Source: Leuctra nigra (lineage: Eukaryota; Arthropoda; Insecta; Plecoptera; Leuctridae). From it: a stretch of 64,000 nt of DNA. Location of the stretch: assembly GCA_934045905.1 (NCBI GenBank), contig OW203763.1:44355941-44419940 (forward strand), in the 5' to 3' direction. This document shows positions 33,208 through 44,504 of the stretch, one piece after another; position 1 is the first letter of the stretch; each line of letters opens with the position of its first letter. The notes under the pieces were generated by a model, which did not search any database, was not told where the DNA came from, and was given only the letters and a program-made list of their open reading frames with translations. The position numbers and the translations under genes were made by a program.

Positions 33208-34445
33208 CTACTTGTGCTTTCTCTTCTTGTGTCTAGCCATGTTACTACTGTCAATGGATGCGTAGGAACACTTGTCCCTCTTAAAGCTCTTGACTCCGCC
33301 ATGTCACCGCTTGTGCTTGGTCAGAGCGCTGCTGTTGGTACACGTGTACTCGCAGATGTCACAAGCATACGGCCGCTCTCCTGAATGAATGCGTAGTTGC
33401 ACCACAAGGGCTGCCTTTGCGTTCGTTCTATAGTCACATTGTCTGCAATTGAAAAACTTCACCGATAAATGTCCAAGCACGTGATTTATACGGTTCCATC
33501 TGGTATTGCAGGTATAGTTACACTTGTCACACTTCAAGCTCTTGACTCCAAGATGTTGTTTCATGTGACACGCCATGATCTGGCGCTGGATCTGGCACTT
33601 TTGTGAGTACAAATATTACAAGCAAAAGGCCGCTCGCCAGTGTGTTTGTGCATGTGGTTCACAAGTACTTGGTTTAAGTGAGATTTGTAAACGCATTGTC
33701 TACATTGGAACTTCTTTTCTCCTCGATAGTTTTGTTTGTGCATGGCCAGACTATTGCTGGTCTTATAAGTGTTATTGCACAAGTCACATTGGAACCTCTT
33801 ATCTGAAGAATGAGAGAGTCTGTGCCTATTTAGATTGCTTCTAAACTTAAATTCCTTTGTGCAAATGTCGCATTTGTGCCTTCTCTCCGAAGAATGACGT
33901 AGTTTATGATCGGCCACGTTACTGCTCGACTTACATTTGAAATTACAAACATCACATGCGTATGGCTTCTCGGTCGATAAATGCGCATGTGACTGACAAG
34001 TTCAGTCTTAGTCTTCGATCTAAATCCACATTAACTGCATTGGAACATCTTCTTCGATGCATGTCTAATCGTGTGTTTGGTAAGATTACTGCTGGTTTTA
34101 CATTTGTTGTCACAAGTATTGCATTGGAGTCTTTGTTCTGTCGAATGCCGTAGCTTGTGTGTGCTCAGGATGCCTTTGATTTTACACTTAAAAGTTCATA
34201 CGTCGCATGCGTACGGCCTCTCGCTGGAATGAGTGCGCAGGTAATCTACAAGATGGCTCTTTTGGTGACATCTAATAGTCACATTGACTGCACTTGTACT
34301 TCTTCACAGCAGAATGTTGTAGCGTGTGCCGTCACATGCGTATGTTCGCTCTGCCGAATGGGTAAGCAGGTGGGATGCAAAGTCCCTCCTATTGCGTGAT
34401 GTGTAATCACACTGGCTACAATGATGTGCGATGCGCCCCGTGCGA
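33208..34445 (-). pseudogene. C2H2 zinc-finger protein pseudogene, about 14 fingers, intronless
   Basis: Reading from 34445 down, finger after finger can be read with CxxC and HxxxH spacing, linked by ERPYACD/ERPFACN-type linkers: CSQCDYTSRNRRDFASHLL, CNTCDNKCKTSSNLTKHTI, CDICTKEFKFRSNLNRHRL, CDLCNNTYKTSNSLAMHKQ, CRQCVYKSHLNQVLVNHMH, CDKCNYTCNTRWNRINHVL, CDICEYTCTNSSALTKHKR and a last CSYASIDSSNMARHKKRKH ending at 33208. At least two frame changes (near 33600 and 33920-34000) and several stops (one at the TGA at 33304) break it; some His or Cys are lost. It has no introns and no seen poly-A tail. The original would have been a nuclear DNA-binding protein. Confidence 0.85.
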
Positions 34446-35172
34446 GTTGAAGACGGACATCTTGTCAGCGACACAAAACACTGCTTCAGCTTATACTTTG
34501 CAGCTACAGCAATGTCTGCAGTGCTTTGGTCTGAGATCTAGAGAAAAACATTATTCATATTATTATTATTATTATTCTATTGACATCAACAACCAACTTA
34601 CACAAGTTCAAAAATATATTAAATATTCCGAATTCCACACATTTAAAAATATAGCATTTAAAGAGCCTAGGCTCAAAATAAAACAAGTACCTAAAGGGTA
34701 TTTGATGGATACCACATGATCATAATGTCAAATACGAAAATTATCAAACTATTGCATCCAAAGATGAGAGTAGTTTTTTTCTCATTTTATAAGTGATTCT
34801 ACAGCTCACGTGACTTTTTTCACCTAAAAATTATCTTCGTTATGAATTGGTGAAGAAAAAACACTGCTTGTTTTTACTTTTTTATGTATGTTTATTAGAT
34901 TTTTCTTCGACGAAGTCATCATTTATTGGGGACTGTGGCCAGATAATAAATAACAACAATAGGTATATCGGCTAATATTTATGTGAAGGAAAGCCTCTGA
35001 AGGGAAAAAGGTCACGTCAGTTGTAGAATCGCTTTTATAATGAGGAAAAAACGTTCTCACAACTTTGGGTGCAGTAGTTTGGCCAATTTCCAATTTTATA
35101 TTTATGGCCACGTGGTATCACTGAAATACCCTTAAATATGTATTCTCAATTGAGCGTCCCTAGGGCATGCAA
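34446..35172. other. Intergenic, no gene recognised
   Basis: A (TAT)n run near 34557-34577. The sequence around 34860-35100 is AT-rich without domains. Confidence 0.35.
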
Positions 35173-35534
35173 GATCCACATAAAATCCCTCCGTGTAAAA
35201 ATACCAGCCAAGTCTCATCACCTAAAAATAGTATCAGTAATCTAAAATTCAGCACTCAAAAGTAGTAATAAGTATCTAAAAAATGTACAAGTCAAAACTT
35301 TTCAAAAAATACATGGCGCATCGTGCTAAATAGTATGGAAGTTAGGCCAGAAGTAAAACATACCCATACATACATACAAATAATAGGTATATCTATAATG
35401 CCCTAAAAAACGATGCACCAAGTATTTTTTGAAAAGTTTTGACTTTTCAGTGCTGAATTTTTAGATTACTTTTATTTCTATTTTGTTAATGGGACTTGGT
35501 TGGTATTTTTACACAGAGTGTTTTCTATAGGGAT
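35173..35534. mobile_element. CTTGGCGCATCG foldback family, two-armed copy
   Basis: Left arm CCGTGTAAAAATACCAGCCA ... ACATGGCGCATCGTGC, right arm CGATGCACCAAGTATTTTTT ... TTTTTACACAGAGTG. The loop between arms is about 70 bp. It is followed on the right by the family body (35540-35780). Confidence 0.8.
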
Positions 35535-35785
35535 ATTAGTTTTTTTAAGTTTATTCTTACAACTTGCAATATATATCGAGGCACAAATAGCTAAATCCTT
35601 AAAAAAAACGTATTTGTGAATTGGTTGCTAAGAAAAGTCATGTGCTTGTTCTCGTATACTATGTATATGCTATAAATAATATGCTATGAAGTACAGAGAA
35701 AGTTTCACACCAATAGGTCCAGCTGTTTTCGGGTTATGGCATCACTTCCCGTTTTCAAATTGGCGGCTTACATCACTTCCCCTTA
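35535..35785. repeat. Body of the foldback family, copy at 35.6 kb
   Basis: TTTATTCTTACAACTTG, ATTGGTTGCTAAGAAAAGT, ATGCTATAAATAATATGCTA and a degenerate CRE-ETS site ATCACTTCCCGTTTTCAAAT; the same blocks follow the 44115 copy. Confidence 0.7.
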
Positions 35786-36130
35786 TATGTGTGTCTATAA
35801 CTGCAAATGCAAATTGAAAATATTTGCCTACTGTGGGATTCGAACCCACGTCCCTGAATTGCCGGTCCAGTGCTCTAACCACTAAGCTAAGCAGGCTAAT
35901 CAATCTGCAGTGGTTTTGTTCCATATAAACTGTATTTCTACAGTCCGAGACGCGTGATGAAGAGGTTAGAAGACCGTGGAATCCTTTCCAAGTTTGACAA
36001 CTGACATTCAACTTCCCGTATGGATTTTTCTCATATACGATGAGTACTTATATGTGACTAATTTGGTTTTCGTCTCAATTAATTTGGTTTTTCAAATCGT
36101 CTCGGACTGTAGAAATACAGTCCTATAAGT
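35786..36130 (-). mobile_element. tRNA-containing repeat, third copy with a different tRNA module
   Basis: The body matches the 27604-28150 pair (CCACGGTCTTCTAACC, TTATATGGAACA) but the tRNA-like module differs. Just right of it, an inverted partial copy (GTCTCGGACTGTAGAAATAC at 36098 and GATGAGTACTTATAT pairs) makes the right end a foldback. Confidence 0.65.
35825..35896 (-). tRNA. tRNA-like module with complete cloverleaf potential
   Basis: 72 nt: acceptor GCCTGCT/AGTAGGC pairs fully (one G-U), D arm GCTT/GAGC, anticodon arm CTGGA-CCGGCAA-TTCAG (GGC at the anticodon place, but C instead of U at position 33), T arm GTGGG-TTCGAAT-CCCAC. It is embedded in a repeat and is probably a SINE module, not a functional tRNA. 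Confidence 0.55.
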
Positions 36131-36179
36131 ACTCATCGTATATAAGAAAAATCCGTACGAGATCCAATCCAGGCCAAAG

Positions 36180-36421
36180 ATACTGGGGTGTTTGGGGGTT
36201 AGTATGACGACCTCCCTCCACCTGTTATCAGTCTCTCGACGGCGCGGGTTGTGGAGGCTCGTGCTGTGAATGTCACACCGTCCTTCGGATGGGCCGTGAA
36301 GCCGTTGGCCCACTTGGTATCTCTCGTCAGGCGTAGGCTACATGCCGGTACCGGGTTTCCTCTCCTCCCTTCTCTATATTACATTCTCACTAGTGGAGCC
36401 TCGGCTCTGTTCAGTGCACTT
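36180..36421 (+). mobile_element. 5S-type SINE body, head missing
   Basis: GGGGTGTTTGGGGGTTAGTA through CTCTCGACGGCGCGGGTTGT and ATTACATTCTCACTAGTGGA matches the reverse complement of 45575-45805. The 5S-like head found in that copy is replaced here by other sequence. Confidence 0.75.
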
Positions 36422-37381
36422 TTAGGTATTGTAGGCATGATTCCGTAATTGTTTACAAGATGTCGAGTTTTCTTCGCAATGTAAAGATAAACTTCGAACT
36501 CCTTGCCACTTTGTTTGCACTCCATGATTCAGGCAGCAAGCTAATGATTTTAACTTTTTCGTCATTTGTCGTTGCACTCTTAATCCTGGTCTGGTTTTAA
36601 GTTTAGTTATTAGGTCTGAATATTCATCCTTGGCTTCGTCTCGGTCGCTATAACTATCACTCTCACTCTCCGCAGCAAGTTGATATGAAGTCCCCACTTT
36701 CGACTGAAGTTCTTTCGAAATTGTGTCCACTTTCTTTTTGACAGCAACAGTGCGCTTCTTTATGTTCATTTTTTTCACTTTAAAAGGAGACATTTTTCGA
36801 GGGCAGAACACACTTCATTACTCATTAGCTGCATCAATACCGCCACTGAGTGCATTGTCGTCTGGTACAAACACAGAAGCAATCGAAACATACATCTAAT
36901 AATGTAGCACCTGAACGTATTTTGGCTCGGCAATTTGAACACAAGGATTTCCTAGGTATCAAACCAAGACCCGAGTGAGTTTCGGTAAAATCCAACGTTA
37001 TCACTGAAAGCGATAACAGTACACTCTTTTTATGTTCACTAAAAGGATTACAGCACCTTTTACCATATAAATGATTGAATTTGATTTGGAACTTTACTTC
37101 GTGATAAATACATACCGAATCAATGTTTTCGTTAACTCTACATTTTAGCAATTTTTTATGAACACTGAAAAATCATTAATATCCATCACACAATCTTCTG
37201 CACCAGCAGAGTCAAGAGAACTGCAGCACTTATATGAACTATTTTTGCAGATTTCATTTAAATATATTCCATATTTATGGAAGCTTTCGATGCACTCGGA
37301 TGACAACTTTGAACTGAACTGATTCTTAAGCATGAAATAACACAAAACCCTTAACTTCGTACACGTAGTGTGCCAGATCAC
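36422..37381 (-). pseudogene. Broken cysteine-rich, TE-associated ORF cluster
   Basis: Three minus-strand frames in tandem: 37381-37145 (SSECIESFHKYGIYLNEICK), 37151-36834 (KRCCNPFSEHKKS then GLIPRKSLCSNCRAKI) and 36811-36422 (Lys-rich, acidic, then DEYSDLITKLKTRPGL). The CC-PF-HKK and LCxxCR pattern followed by an acidic Y-x-LI-x-KLK stretch matches the N-terminal part of a protein family that is frequent, usually unnamed and often transposon-linked in arthropod and cnidarian genomes. The frames do not join without shifts. Either a multi-exon gene with small introns or a decayed copy; no catalytic domain is visible. Confidence 0.45.
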
Positions 37382-37455
37382 TGCATTAAATCAGTCATCA
37401 TCTTCAAAAGATTAGTATAAGAATTATTGAATATGGCAACTTCTGGACCGATTCC

Positions 37456-37724
37456 TTAAGAGGCAAATGGAAGCGAACGGGAATCGCACGTTTCGTCAGA
37501 GTGCTTTTTTTTTAAATTTTGTCTTCCCACTAAATAATTTATTATTTTGAGGTCGTACCAGAGGTCATAAAGTACTCCAATGTGTGGCATTATTTAGTCT
37601 ATTGGGCTGTTATGGGTCGTTACTTTCTGATTTTTAAAAATTATTTAGTGGGAAGACAAAATTTCAAAAAAAAAACACTCTGACTAACCGTGCGATTCCC
37701 GTTCGCTTCCGTTTGTCTCTAAAC
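37456..37724. mobile_element. MITE with about 95-bp inverted arms
   Basis: AGGCAAATGGAAGCGAACGG and complement CGTTCGCTTCCGTTTGTCTC, then GTCAGAGTG, A/T run, and TTTGTCTTCCCACTAAATAA facing TTATTTAGTGGGAAGACAAA. Confidence 0.85.
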
Positions 37725-39472
37725 TCCATAAAACGCTCCGCGTAATCAATTCACCACTTAGAGACTGTCACCCCGTATGTAAGTCTTCACAGCGATTCAA
37801 TAAATTTATGTTAACAATTCGTTGACCGTGCATTAGAGTTAATAATGTTGTTATTAAAATTTCGAGATATTACATTTATACCAATAATAAACAATAACAC
37901 AAAAAATTACAAAATTATTTATTTTAAATTTTTCAATTGTTCATGAAAACAGTCACTAAAATTGTCATATTTCCGTAACTAACCCGAAACACAATAGGTT
38001 TGAAACTTGCGGGAGATTGTAGACAAAGGATAACTTTGAATAATTATTTCTTTTGAACGGCTGTAATGTTGACCCTCTTCTGTCAAAATGGGGCCAAATA
38101 TGCAAAATTTTTACATTTTAAGAGTTTTGAGACAACATTTCTGTTTGAAGGGGTAAAAGCCACAAACACTTAAAGGGTAAAATTTGTTTAATTAGATGTG
38201 TAGTAATCCCACAAATATTTTGGATTTTTTAAATTAAGCCCATCATGGAAAAAATATCGCCATAAATATGCTACAAAATGAAATTTTTTCGTGGTTTTGA
38301 GCCCAAATTTTGACAATTTAAATGGAAATTTGATTACTATCAGAGAATTATACCGATAGAGTCATATTTAAGGAAAAGATTGCCACTGGTTTCAAGTTGA
38401 CGTCTATAATAGTGTTGGAATGAGCATCGTGAATATGAGAGCGTCGTTTCGTTGATTTTTAGCCACATCCAAACTTTGGCGCCTGTAACTTGATATTGGC
38501 GCATTACAAAAATAAAAGCGATGTGTGGATAAGTTAAGCATAGGTTACAACTGTGCAAAATTTGAAAGAAATATCATGCCGCGACCACTTTTTTCAAAAC
38601 TGGTCGATGTGCCATGGAACGACCCGAAGGGAAGTGCGATGGAAAGATTAGCGGTCAATCTATGGAACTTGCCAGGCGAGAGATCTACCAACTGAGCTAC
38701 CCTACCGGAGGGATATTACACGCGAATAATTTTACCTTCATATCACAGTGGCGGCGAACATACATTTCGGGTCAGTAGAATTTTCTGGGAATCCAGTATT
38801 GAGTGTTGAACATTAATATTTTTGAGATTGCAAGAATTACATTTTTTTGCAAATGCACATAGATGTATTTTTGTTTTGTTTTAGATATTATCACAACATA
38901 TTTGACAGACCTTTATCCCCAATCATAAAGAAAATCGCCGACTGACTCGTTTCCAACAAGATATAATTGATTACCTATAAGGCTATACTCAATTAACCCA
39001 CTTTGAAAGGTGGGGTGCTACCAGCATGAATAACTCGCGTTTCAAATGTTAAAATGGCTGGTCTACAAATAAAAGTGATATCTGGTGTAGAAAATTAATG
39101 CAGATGTTCCAATAAAAAAAATTCTTTTTAAAGGGGACCGATATATTGCGAAAAACATTTTGTAATATTTTTGTAAATTAATGTTTTTTATTGTGAGATA
39201 AAAATTTATTTTTAATTAATCTTTAAAAATTATACCTTATTAACAAAGGTTGTACAAACACAGAATAACTATCAATATAAAATACATTACATTAATTATG
39301 AAGTTGTTAAAAATTAAAATGAAAAGTAATAATAACATGATATAACATTATATTATATAACATTATATATAATAACATAATAAATTGTAATAATAACAAC
39401 ATTTTCAAATGTGCTTGTCAGGCTCATTATTAAAGACATCAAAAACTACAAAGTCAAACTCATTTATCTCAG
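37725..39472. other. Intergenic; weak tRNA-like fragment near 38650-38705
   Basis: No gene recognised. On the minus strand GGTAGGGTAGCTCAGTTGGTAG (two pieces of tRNA 5' half) is visible near 38700, but no T arm follows. The rest is AT-rich. Confidence 0.35.
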
Positions 39473-39481
39473 TATTTTAGG

Positions 39482-39935
39482 ATTAGATTAGATTAGATTA
39501 ATAGGATTTAACGGCGCGTCAACGACGAGGTTATATTGCGCACATTAATTATTTTACTTTAAACTTTGTTGAATTAAGTGGAGGACATTGGGAGAAGGTT
39601 GACCTAACGGGCCCGATCCGGGGGAGTCCAGCACTGGTGGGAAGGCCAGGCCGGAATGGGGACGGACCGGGAGGTGTAAGGATTCGGGCCGGCGGAACCC
39701 GATTTCAGGGGGATCACCATTTCGAGGGGGAAGGCCGGCCCGATGGGGACCGCAAATTCAAGGGAGGACATGGTTAGGCCAACCCTGGCTGCTCTTTGTC
39801 TGGACCTCACCACTGACCTGTCCGGCATGGGTAACCCTTACACATGAGCATATGCTCGCCGGCGTAGCTGCAATAGATCGTTGGCCAACACAAACCCCAC
39901 CACCGCGATAAGGTGGCAGCTGTCGGTGGGGTCAT
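39482..39935 (-). mobile_element. SINE-like retroposon, copy 2 of 3
   Basis: TSD TATTTTAGG at 39473-39481 and 39936-39944. Same body as copies 1 and 3 (TTTAACGGCGCGTCAACGAC at the left; GATAAGGTGGCAGCTGTCGG at the right). The tail here is (GATTA)n rather than (TTGA)n. Confidence 0.8.
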
Positions 39936-39944
39936 TATTTTAGG

Positions 39945-41139
39945 TTTGGGAACATAAACCTTAGGTGACGGATTCAATTAACTTTGCGGCATTTTGTGGA
40001 TAAGTGTTCCGTATACATATTAGTACATCGCCTGATAAACGTGGGAGTCCCCCCCCCCCCCCCCCTCCCCTGCGGACTTGCTGTGACTATATTTTTTTGA
40101 TAGTGGGTCATATTTGAAGTGAAAATGCACTTGTCTGCACTTTGACCTCTGGTGGGTGTAGTGTACAGGGCGGAGGTTAAAGTGGCATTTTTGCACTTTT
40201 TTGAGTATTTAATTAATTGGTTGTGACAAGCCGGTAAGAGATATAGTCTTTCTGAACACATATTTAGAAATGGGATATAAAACTACACTGCATTGTATTT
40301 TTTAAAAACCCCTTCTACCGTCAAGTCAAAATTTTGACTTTTTTTCAAAAAAAAAGGAAAATGCTTTGAAAATTAAAAAAATTAAAATCAACCGATAGTA
40401 GGTTACATTGAAAGATAATATAAGATGGTTAAAGGCCATATTCAGTACTAACGTAACTCCCAAAAGGCTAAACAAATATTTTTTTATAAATTTCAAATAT
40501 ATTTTGTACAGGTGATCAGAAGAAAATATTGTGAGTTTAATGATCACATTTGTGAGGGGTAGTCATTAAAGTGGGGCAACGGTCAAAAACTAAAAATTAA
40601 CCATAATTCCTAAATAGATTATATATATCAATAAGACCTACACGAAAGTATCAATTCTATTGATGAAAGTGAAAGCAGGATGTCGAAAAACGTGATTTTA
40701 ATTGCAAGTATGCAAAGGATTTTAGTTCCATTAGGAATAAGCTGGGCACAAAATGTCCGTTGGGAACGTAGGAGAACCAAAATAAATAGAAGAAAACGAA
40801 GTCCTGATATATCATAATCGGAATGTTTTCTTTATTTTACCTTTTTACAAAAATTTCTGTAGCTCTGACCATTGAGCTGCAAATAAATAATTACTAGGTT
40901 GATTAACCGAGAATGTTGCACTTTTTATGGTACAGTTGCAGCGCTGAGTAATCTCCCCGCCTCCTCGATACACGATGCCTTGTTTTGAGTGCGCAGTCGG
41001 CGATAATTAAAAGTAAGACGTCGTTGGGTCGCGGACACTTGAAACTTTAAATGTCCTAATATAAATATTTTATGGGCGAACCAAGGAGTCACAATACGGT
41101 TACATTATAAAGTATCAATGCAACTTCCTTCTTGTCTAG
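39945..41139. other. Intergenic; one copy of a poly-C/poly-G-linked repeat at 40028-40345
   Basis: 40050-40067 is a C run. ACTTGTCTGCACTTTGACCT and AAATTTTGACTTTTT in 40028-40345 recur at 43040-43340 and, inverted, at 43955-44095. The rest is AT-rich without gene. Confidence 0.45.
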
Positions 41140-41530
41140 TGAGCGGTCACATACAATCTTGCAGTTTCACAAATTCGGGGGGCTGTGCATGCAGGACGTC
41201 ACGCTTCAGGGGGGGGGGGGGGTGGTCACCAGTATGGGACACAGTGCGACAGGGGGAGGGGGTGGGGTCTGGAGGCAGTAGACTTCACGTTTTGATATTG
41301 ATACATTCGAGCATTTTAAATTTCATTTGATCAATCAATCAATCAATCTTGCAATTTCACAAATTCGGGGGGCTGTGCATAAAGGACGTCACGCTTCAGG
41401 GGGGAGGGGGGGGGGTCACCAGTATGGGACACAGTGCGACGGGGGAGGGGGGGGGGGGGGTATGGTAGCAGTAGGACGTCACGTTTTGATATAGATATTT
41501 TCGAGCTTTTTAAATTTCAGTTGATATGTC
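41140..41530. repeat. Two ~200-bp tandem units with long G runs
   Basis: TTTCACAAATTCGGGGGGCT, GGACGTCACGCTTCAGGGGG, TCACCAGTATGGGACACAGT and CGTCACGTTTTGATAT occur in both. (TCAA)n separates them. An inverted relative, GCGTGACGTCCTTTACGCAC, lies at 42147. Confidence 0.8.
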
Positions 41531-41637
41531 GGGACCTGAAATTTCGCTAAAAACAATACATTCTGACACATTTTCTAGTCAAACAAATTCTATTTAAGGG
41601 GGGTAGAGATAGATTTGTGACGTCCTTTTAGGGAGGT

Positions 41638-42069
41638 TGATTATTAGTGTTTAACGGCGCGTCAACGACGAGGTTATATTGCGCACATTAATTTTTACCT
41701 TAAACTTTGTTGAATTAAGTGGAGGACATGGGGAGGGGGTCGACCGAACGGGCCCGATTCGGGGGAGTCCAGCACTGGTGGGAAGGCCAGGCCGGAATGG
41801 GGACGGACTGGGGGGTGTGAGGATTCGGGCCGGCGGAACCCGATTTCAGGGGGATCACCATCTCGAGGGGGAAGGCCGGCCCGATGGGGACCGCAATTCA
41901 AGGGAAGACATGGTTAGGCCAACCCTGGCTGCTCTTGGTCTGGGCCTCACCACTGATCTGTCCGGCATGGGTAGCCCTTACACATGAGCATATGCTCGCC
42001 GGTTTAGCTGCAGTGGATCATTGGCCAACGCAAACCCACCACCGCGCTAAGGTGGCAGCCGTCGGGGGG
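41638..42069 (-). mobile_element. SINE-like retroposon, copy 3 of 3
   Basis: 13-bp TSD CCTTTTAGGGAGG at 41625-41637 and 42070-42082. It interrupts a G-rich repeat relative. Same 5' start and order as the other copies; the open frames inside it are not genes. Confidence 0.85.
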
Positions 42070-42082
42070 CCTTTTAGGGAGG

Positions 42083-43039
42083 GGGGGGGGGTCTCAGAAA
42101 GTGTGACACAGCGTGACAGGGGGGTATCAAAAAATCCCATTTTTAGCGTGACGTCCTTTACGCACAGCCCCTTCTTTTTCAATGGTATGTGTGAACCCGT
42201 ATACAACAGTTATTCGGAGGATGAGAAAATAGAATTAGAAGAAAAACGACAGGCAAATCAAAAGAAATTAGAACCATTGAGAGCTCTACATTGAGTGAAT
42301 GTGAAATAAAGCACATTGACGAAGAATCGTTGTGTTGCTACGAATCTGAAATTATTGTCAATGTTAGAAAACAAGCGTAATGCATTACTTTTCACAAATC
42401 ATTTTTTAGCGTCGTACCCGATTGTCTCAATACAGCTCTCATTAGATGTAGACTAGTACTACACTAGGAGAACATTTGTAACTGAATCGAGAAGAAGCTG
42501 AAACAGAAGAAGATAAGAAGAACATTCAAAATGTATCTAATCTACTTCTTATTTTGACTGTTGTGTTGAATGTGTCACTCGACTACTGAGGAATGTGAGA
42601 GAGAGAGAGCTTCATCTGCAAAACCCGCCTACTCGCTTGCGCCGGTTAAAACAGTACCGCTCAAGAAAAATTCATCGTACCTATAAGCGAAAATTCTCAG
42701 CGCTTTAGATGCAGTCTACTCAACAATTATTATTGTTTAATGAAATACCTTAGGCACATTTACTTATGTATTACCTATTAACATGGTGTTATAGAAATGT
42801 AGTATTTTTTAAGATTCTGACCGTTGCCGCCCTTTAAGAGTATAAAAATTATTTTGCACATGCCCCTGAAACCAAAATTTCTTCCACTTTTTGGGGTTTC
42901 TTAACTATACAAATGTTTTCTTCCCCTATTTAGGTCGGATGGTTATTCAAAATAAAACTACTAAGACTTTTCACAAACTTAGAATATAATAAAGAATAGT
43001 TTGTGAAATGTCTTAATAGATTTATTTGAATTTCTTAAC
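42083..43039. other. Remainder of the G-rich repeat and unknown intergenic DNA
   Basis: 42083-42172 is the right part of the interrupted repeat. 42185-42295 has an open frame (EDEKIELEEKRQANQKKLEP) with no start-to-stop gene model. 42963-43016 is a small palindrome (AAGACTTTTCACAAACT). A short (GA)n is near 42598. Confidence 0.35.
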
Positions 43040-43340
43040 TATGTTGGGCGGAATCACTACCACCCCCATGGGGGATTTTCAGAGACCATATTTTTTTGAT
43101 AGAGGGTAATAATTTAAGTGAAAATTTACTTGTCTGCACTGTGTCGCCTGGGGGGTGGGGTGTGCAGAGTGGTAAAATTTGGGGAATTTTTGAGACGTTG
43201 TACAAATGACAATACGATAGTATATTTTATATAAATGATTTGTTATTCGCAAATGGGATATAAATAAACACCCTTCTGCATATTTTTAAAAAGCGTTTTC
43301 CCCGAGGTCAAAATTTTGACTTTTTCACACATTTTTGAAA
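43040..43340. repeat. Copy of the 40028 repeat
   Basis: TTTTTTTGATAGAGGGTAAT, AAATTTACTTGTCTGCACTG and TCAAAATTTTGACTTTTT in the same order as at 40084-40340. Confidence 0.65.
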
Positions 43341-44114
43341 AGTAATTTCAATACATGAAAAACATCTAAAAACAATTAAAACAAATCATATTAAGAAATA
43401 TTTGTTGGTTTTCATGCTCTACTTCATCGATTGACGAATTTTGAATTTTTAAAAATAATCCAAAATTACACATAAAACCGCCCCCAAAGCTACCCCAACC
43501 AACCGAAAGAGTTACAACTAGTTTAATGTTACTGAAATTATAATGCTCAGTTAAAAAAAAAATAGTTGTCGAAACTCCGCCTGGTGGGGGAGTTTTTGCC
43601 CCCTTGACCCGTTTTTTAAGGTATAGGTGGGAACCTACCTATACCTATAGGTGGGGACCTTATTTTAAGGTCACACAGAAAATAATGGAAACAAAATTTG
43701 TATACATTTATCAGAGAAATAAATTCCTGCAAAGAGCGTTGAAAAATATTTATTCGTTCGTGAGTTACTCCGTTTCCATAATTTCCCAAAATGAGGCTAC
43801 TTTTGCTGTTCAAGGTCACAACAAAAAAATTAACCATGCATTTTTTTGAGATTTTTTATTGTTGGTTTTGAATTTGAAACCTGATTTTAAATTGAGTGAT
43901 TGCATCAAAAGATATTCTGGTTGGAATATTGTCTAGTTTTGAATTTTTATGCCCCCCTGACCGCACCCACCAGGCGCCAAAGTGCAGACAAGTGAAATTC
44001 TACTACAAATTTAACGATCTTTCGAAAAAGTATTGTGTCCATGCGTCCGCAGGGGGGGCAGGGGGGGGTGGAGGGAGAGCTCCGGCCACCTGGACGATTG
44101 ACTAGGTATATTAT
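43341..44114. other. Intergenic with an inverted fragment of the same repeat (43955-44095)
   Basis: AAAGTGCAGACAAGTGAAAT and GCAGGGGGGGCAGGGGGGG are the reverse of the 40028 repeat. 43612-43660 has a GGTATAGGTGGGAACC palindrome. No gene. Confidence 0.45.
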
Positions 44115-44504
44115 GATCCCCATAAAAAAACACTCCGTGTAAAAATACCAGCCAAGTCTCTTACTCAAAAAAAAACAGAAGAAATCTAAAAATTTAGCAC
44201 TGAAAAGTAGTTATATCAAAAAACTGGCCAATTCAAAACTTTTCAAAAAAAAAAACTTGGCGCATCGTGCATATGAATAGTAAAGAAGTAGGCCGGAAAT
44301 CAAATGCACTCATCTATACATATAATATATCTCTAATGCCCTAAAAAAGCGATGCGCCAAGTATTTTTTTTTTGAAAAGTTTTGACTTGGCCAGTTTTTT
44401 GATATAACTACTTTTCAGTGCTGAATTTTTAGATTTCTTCTGTTTTTTTTTAGTAAGAGACTTGGCTGGTATTTTTACACGGAGTGTTTTTTTATGGGGA
44501 TATC
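44115..44504. mobile_element. CTTGGCGCATCG foldback family, best two-armed copy
   Basis: Ends GATCCCCATAAAAAAACACT and complement; CGTGTAAAAATACCAGCCAA, AGCACTGAAAAGTAGTTATA and AACTTGGCGCATCG are all mirrored in the right arm. Arms about 160 bp, loop about 80 bp. Body sequence follows to the right. Confidence 0.9.

Noticed and set aside
33575..34399. Several plus-strand cysteine-rich ORFs
   Set aside because: They are antisense shadows of the zinc-finger pseudogene; the cysteines come from complement of repeated finger codons.
38640..38710. tRNA gene on the minus strand
   Set aside because: Only a D-arm-like half is visible; T arm and acceptor are absent.
39481..39502. Telomere-like repeat (GATTA)n
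   Set aside because: It is the simple-repeat tail of the SINE-like copy and does not match the usual arthropod TTAGG telomere.
41679..42294. 102- and 136-codon ORFs
   Set aside because: They lie inside the SINE-like copy with TSDs or run out of it; no domain and no conservation with the other copies.
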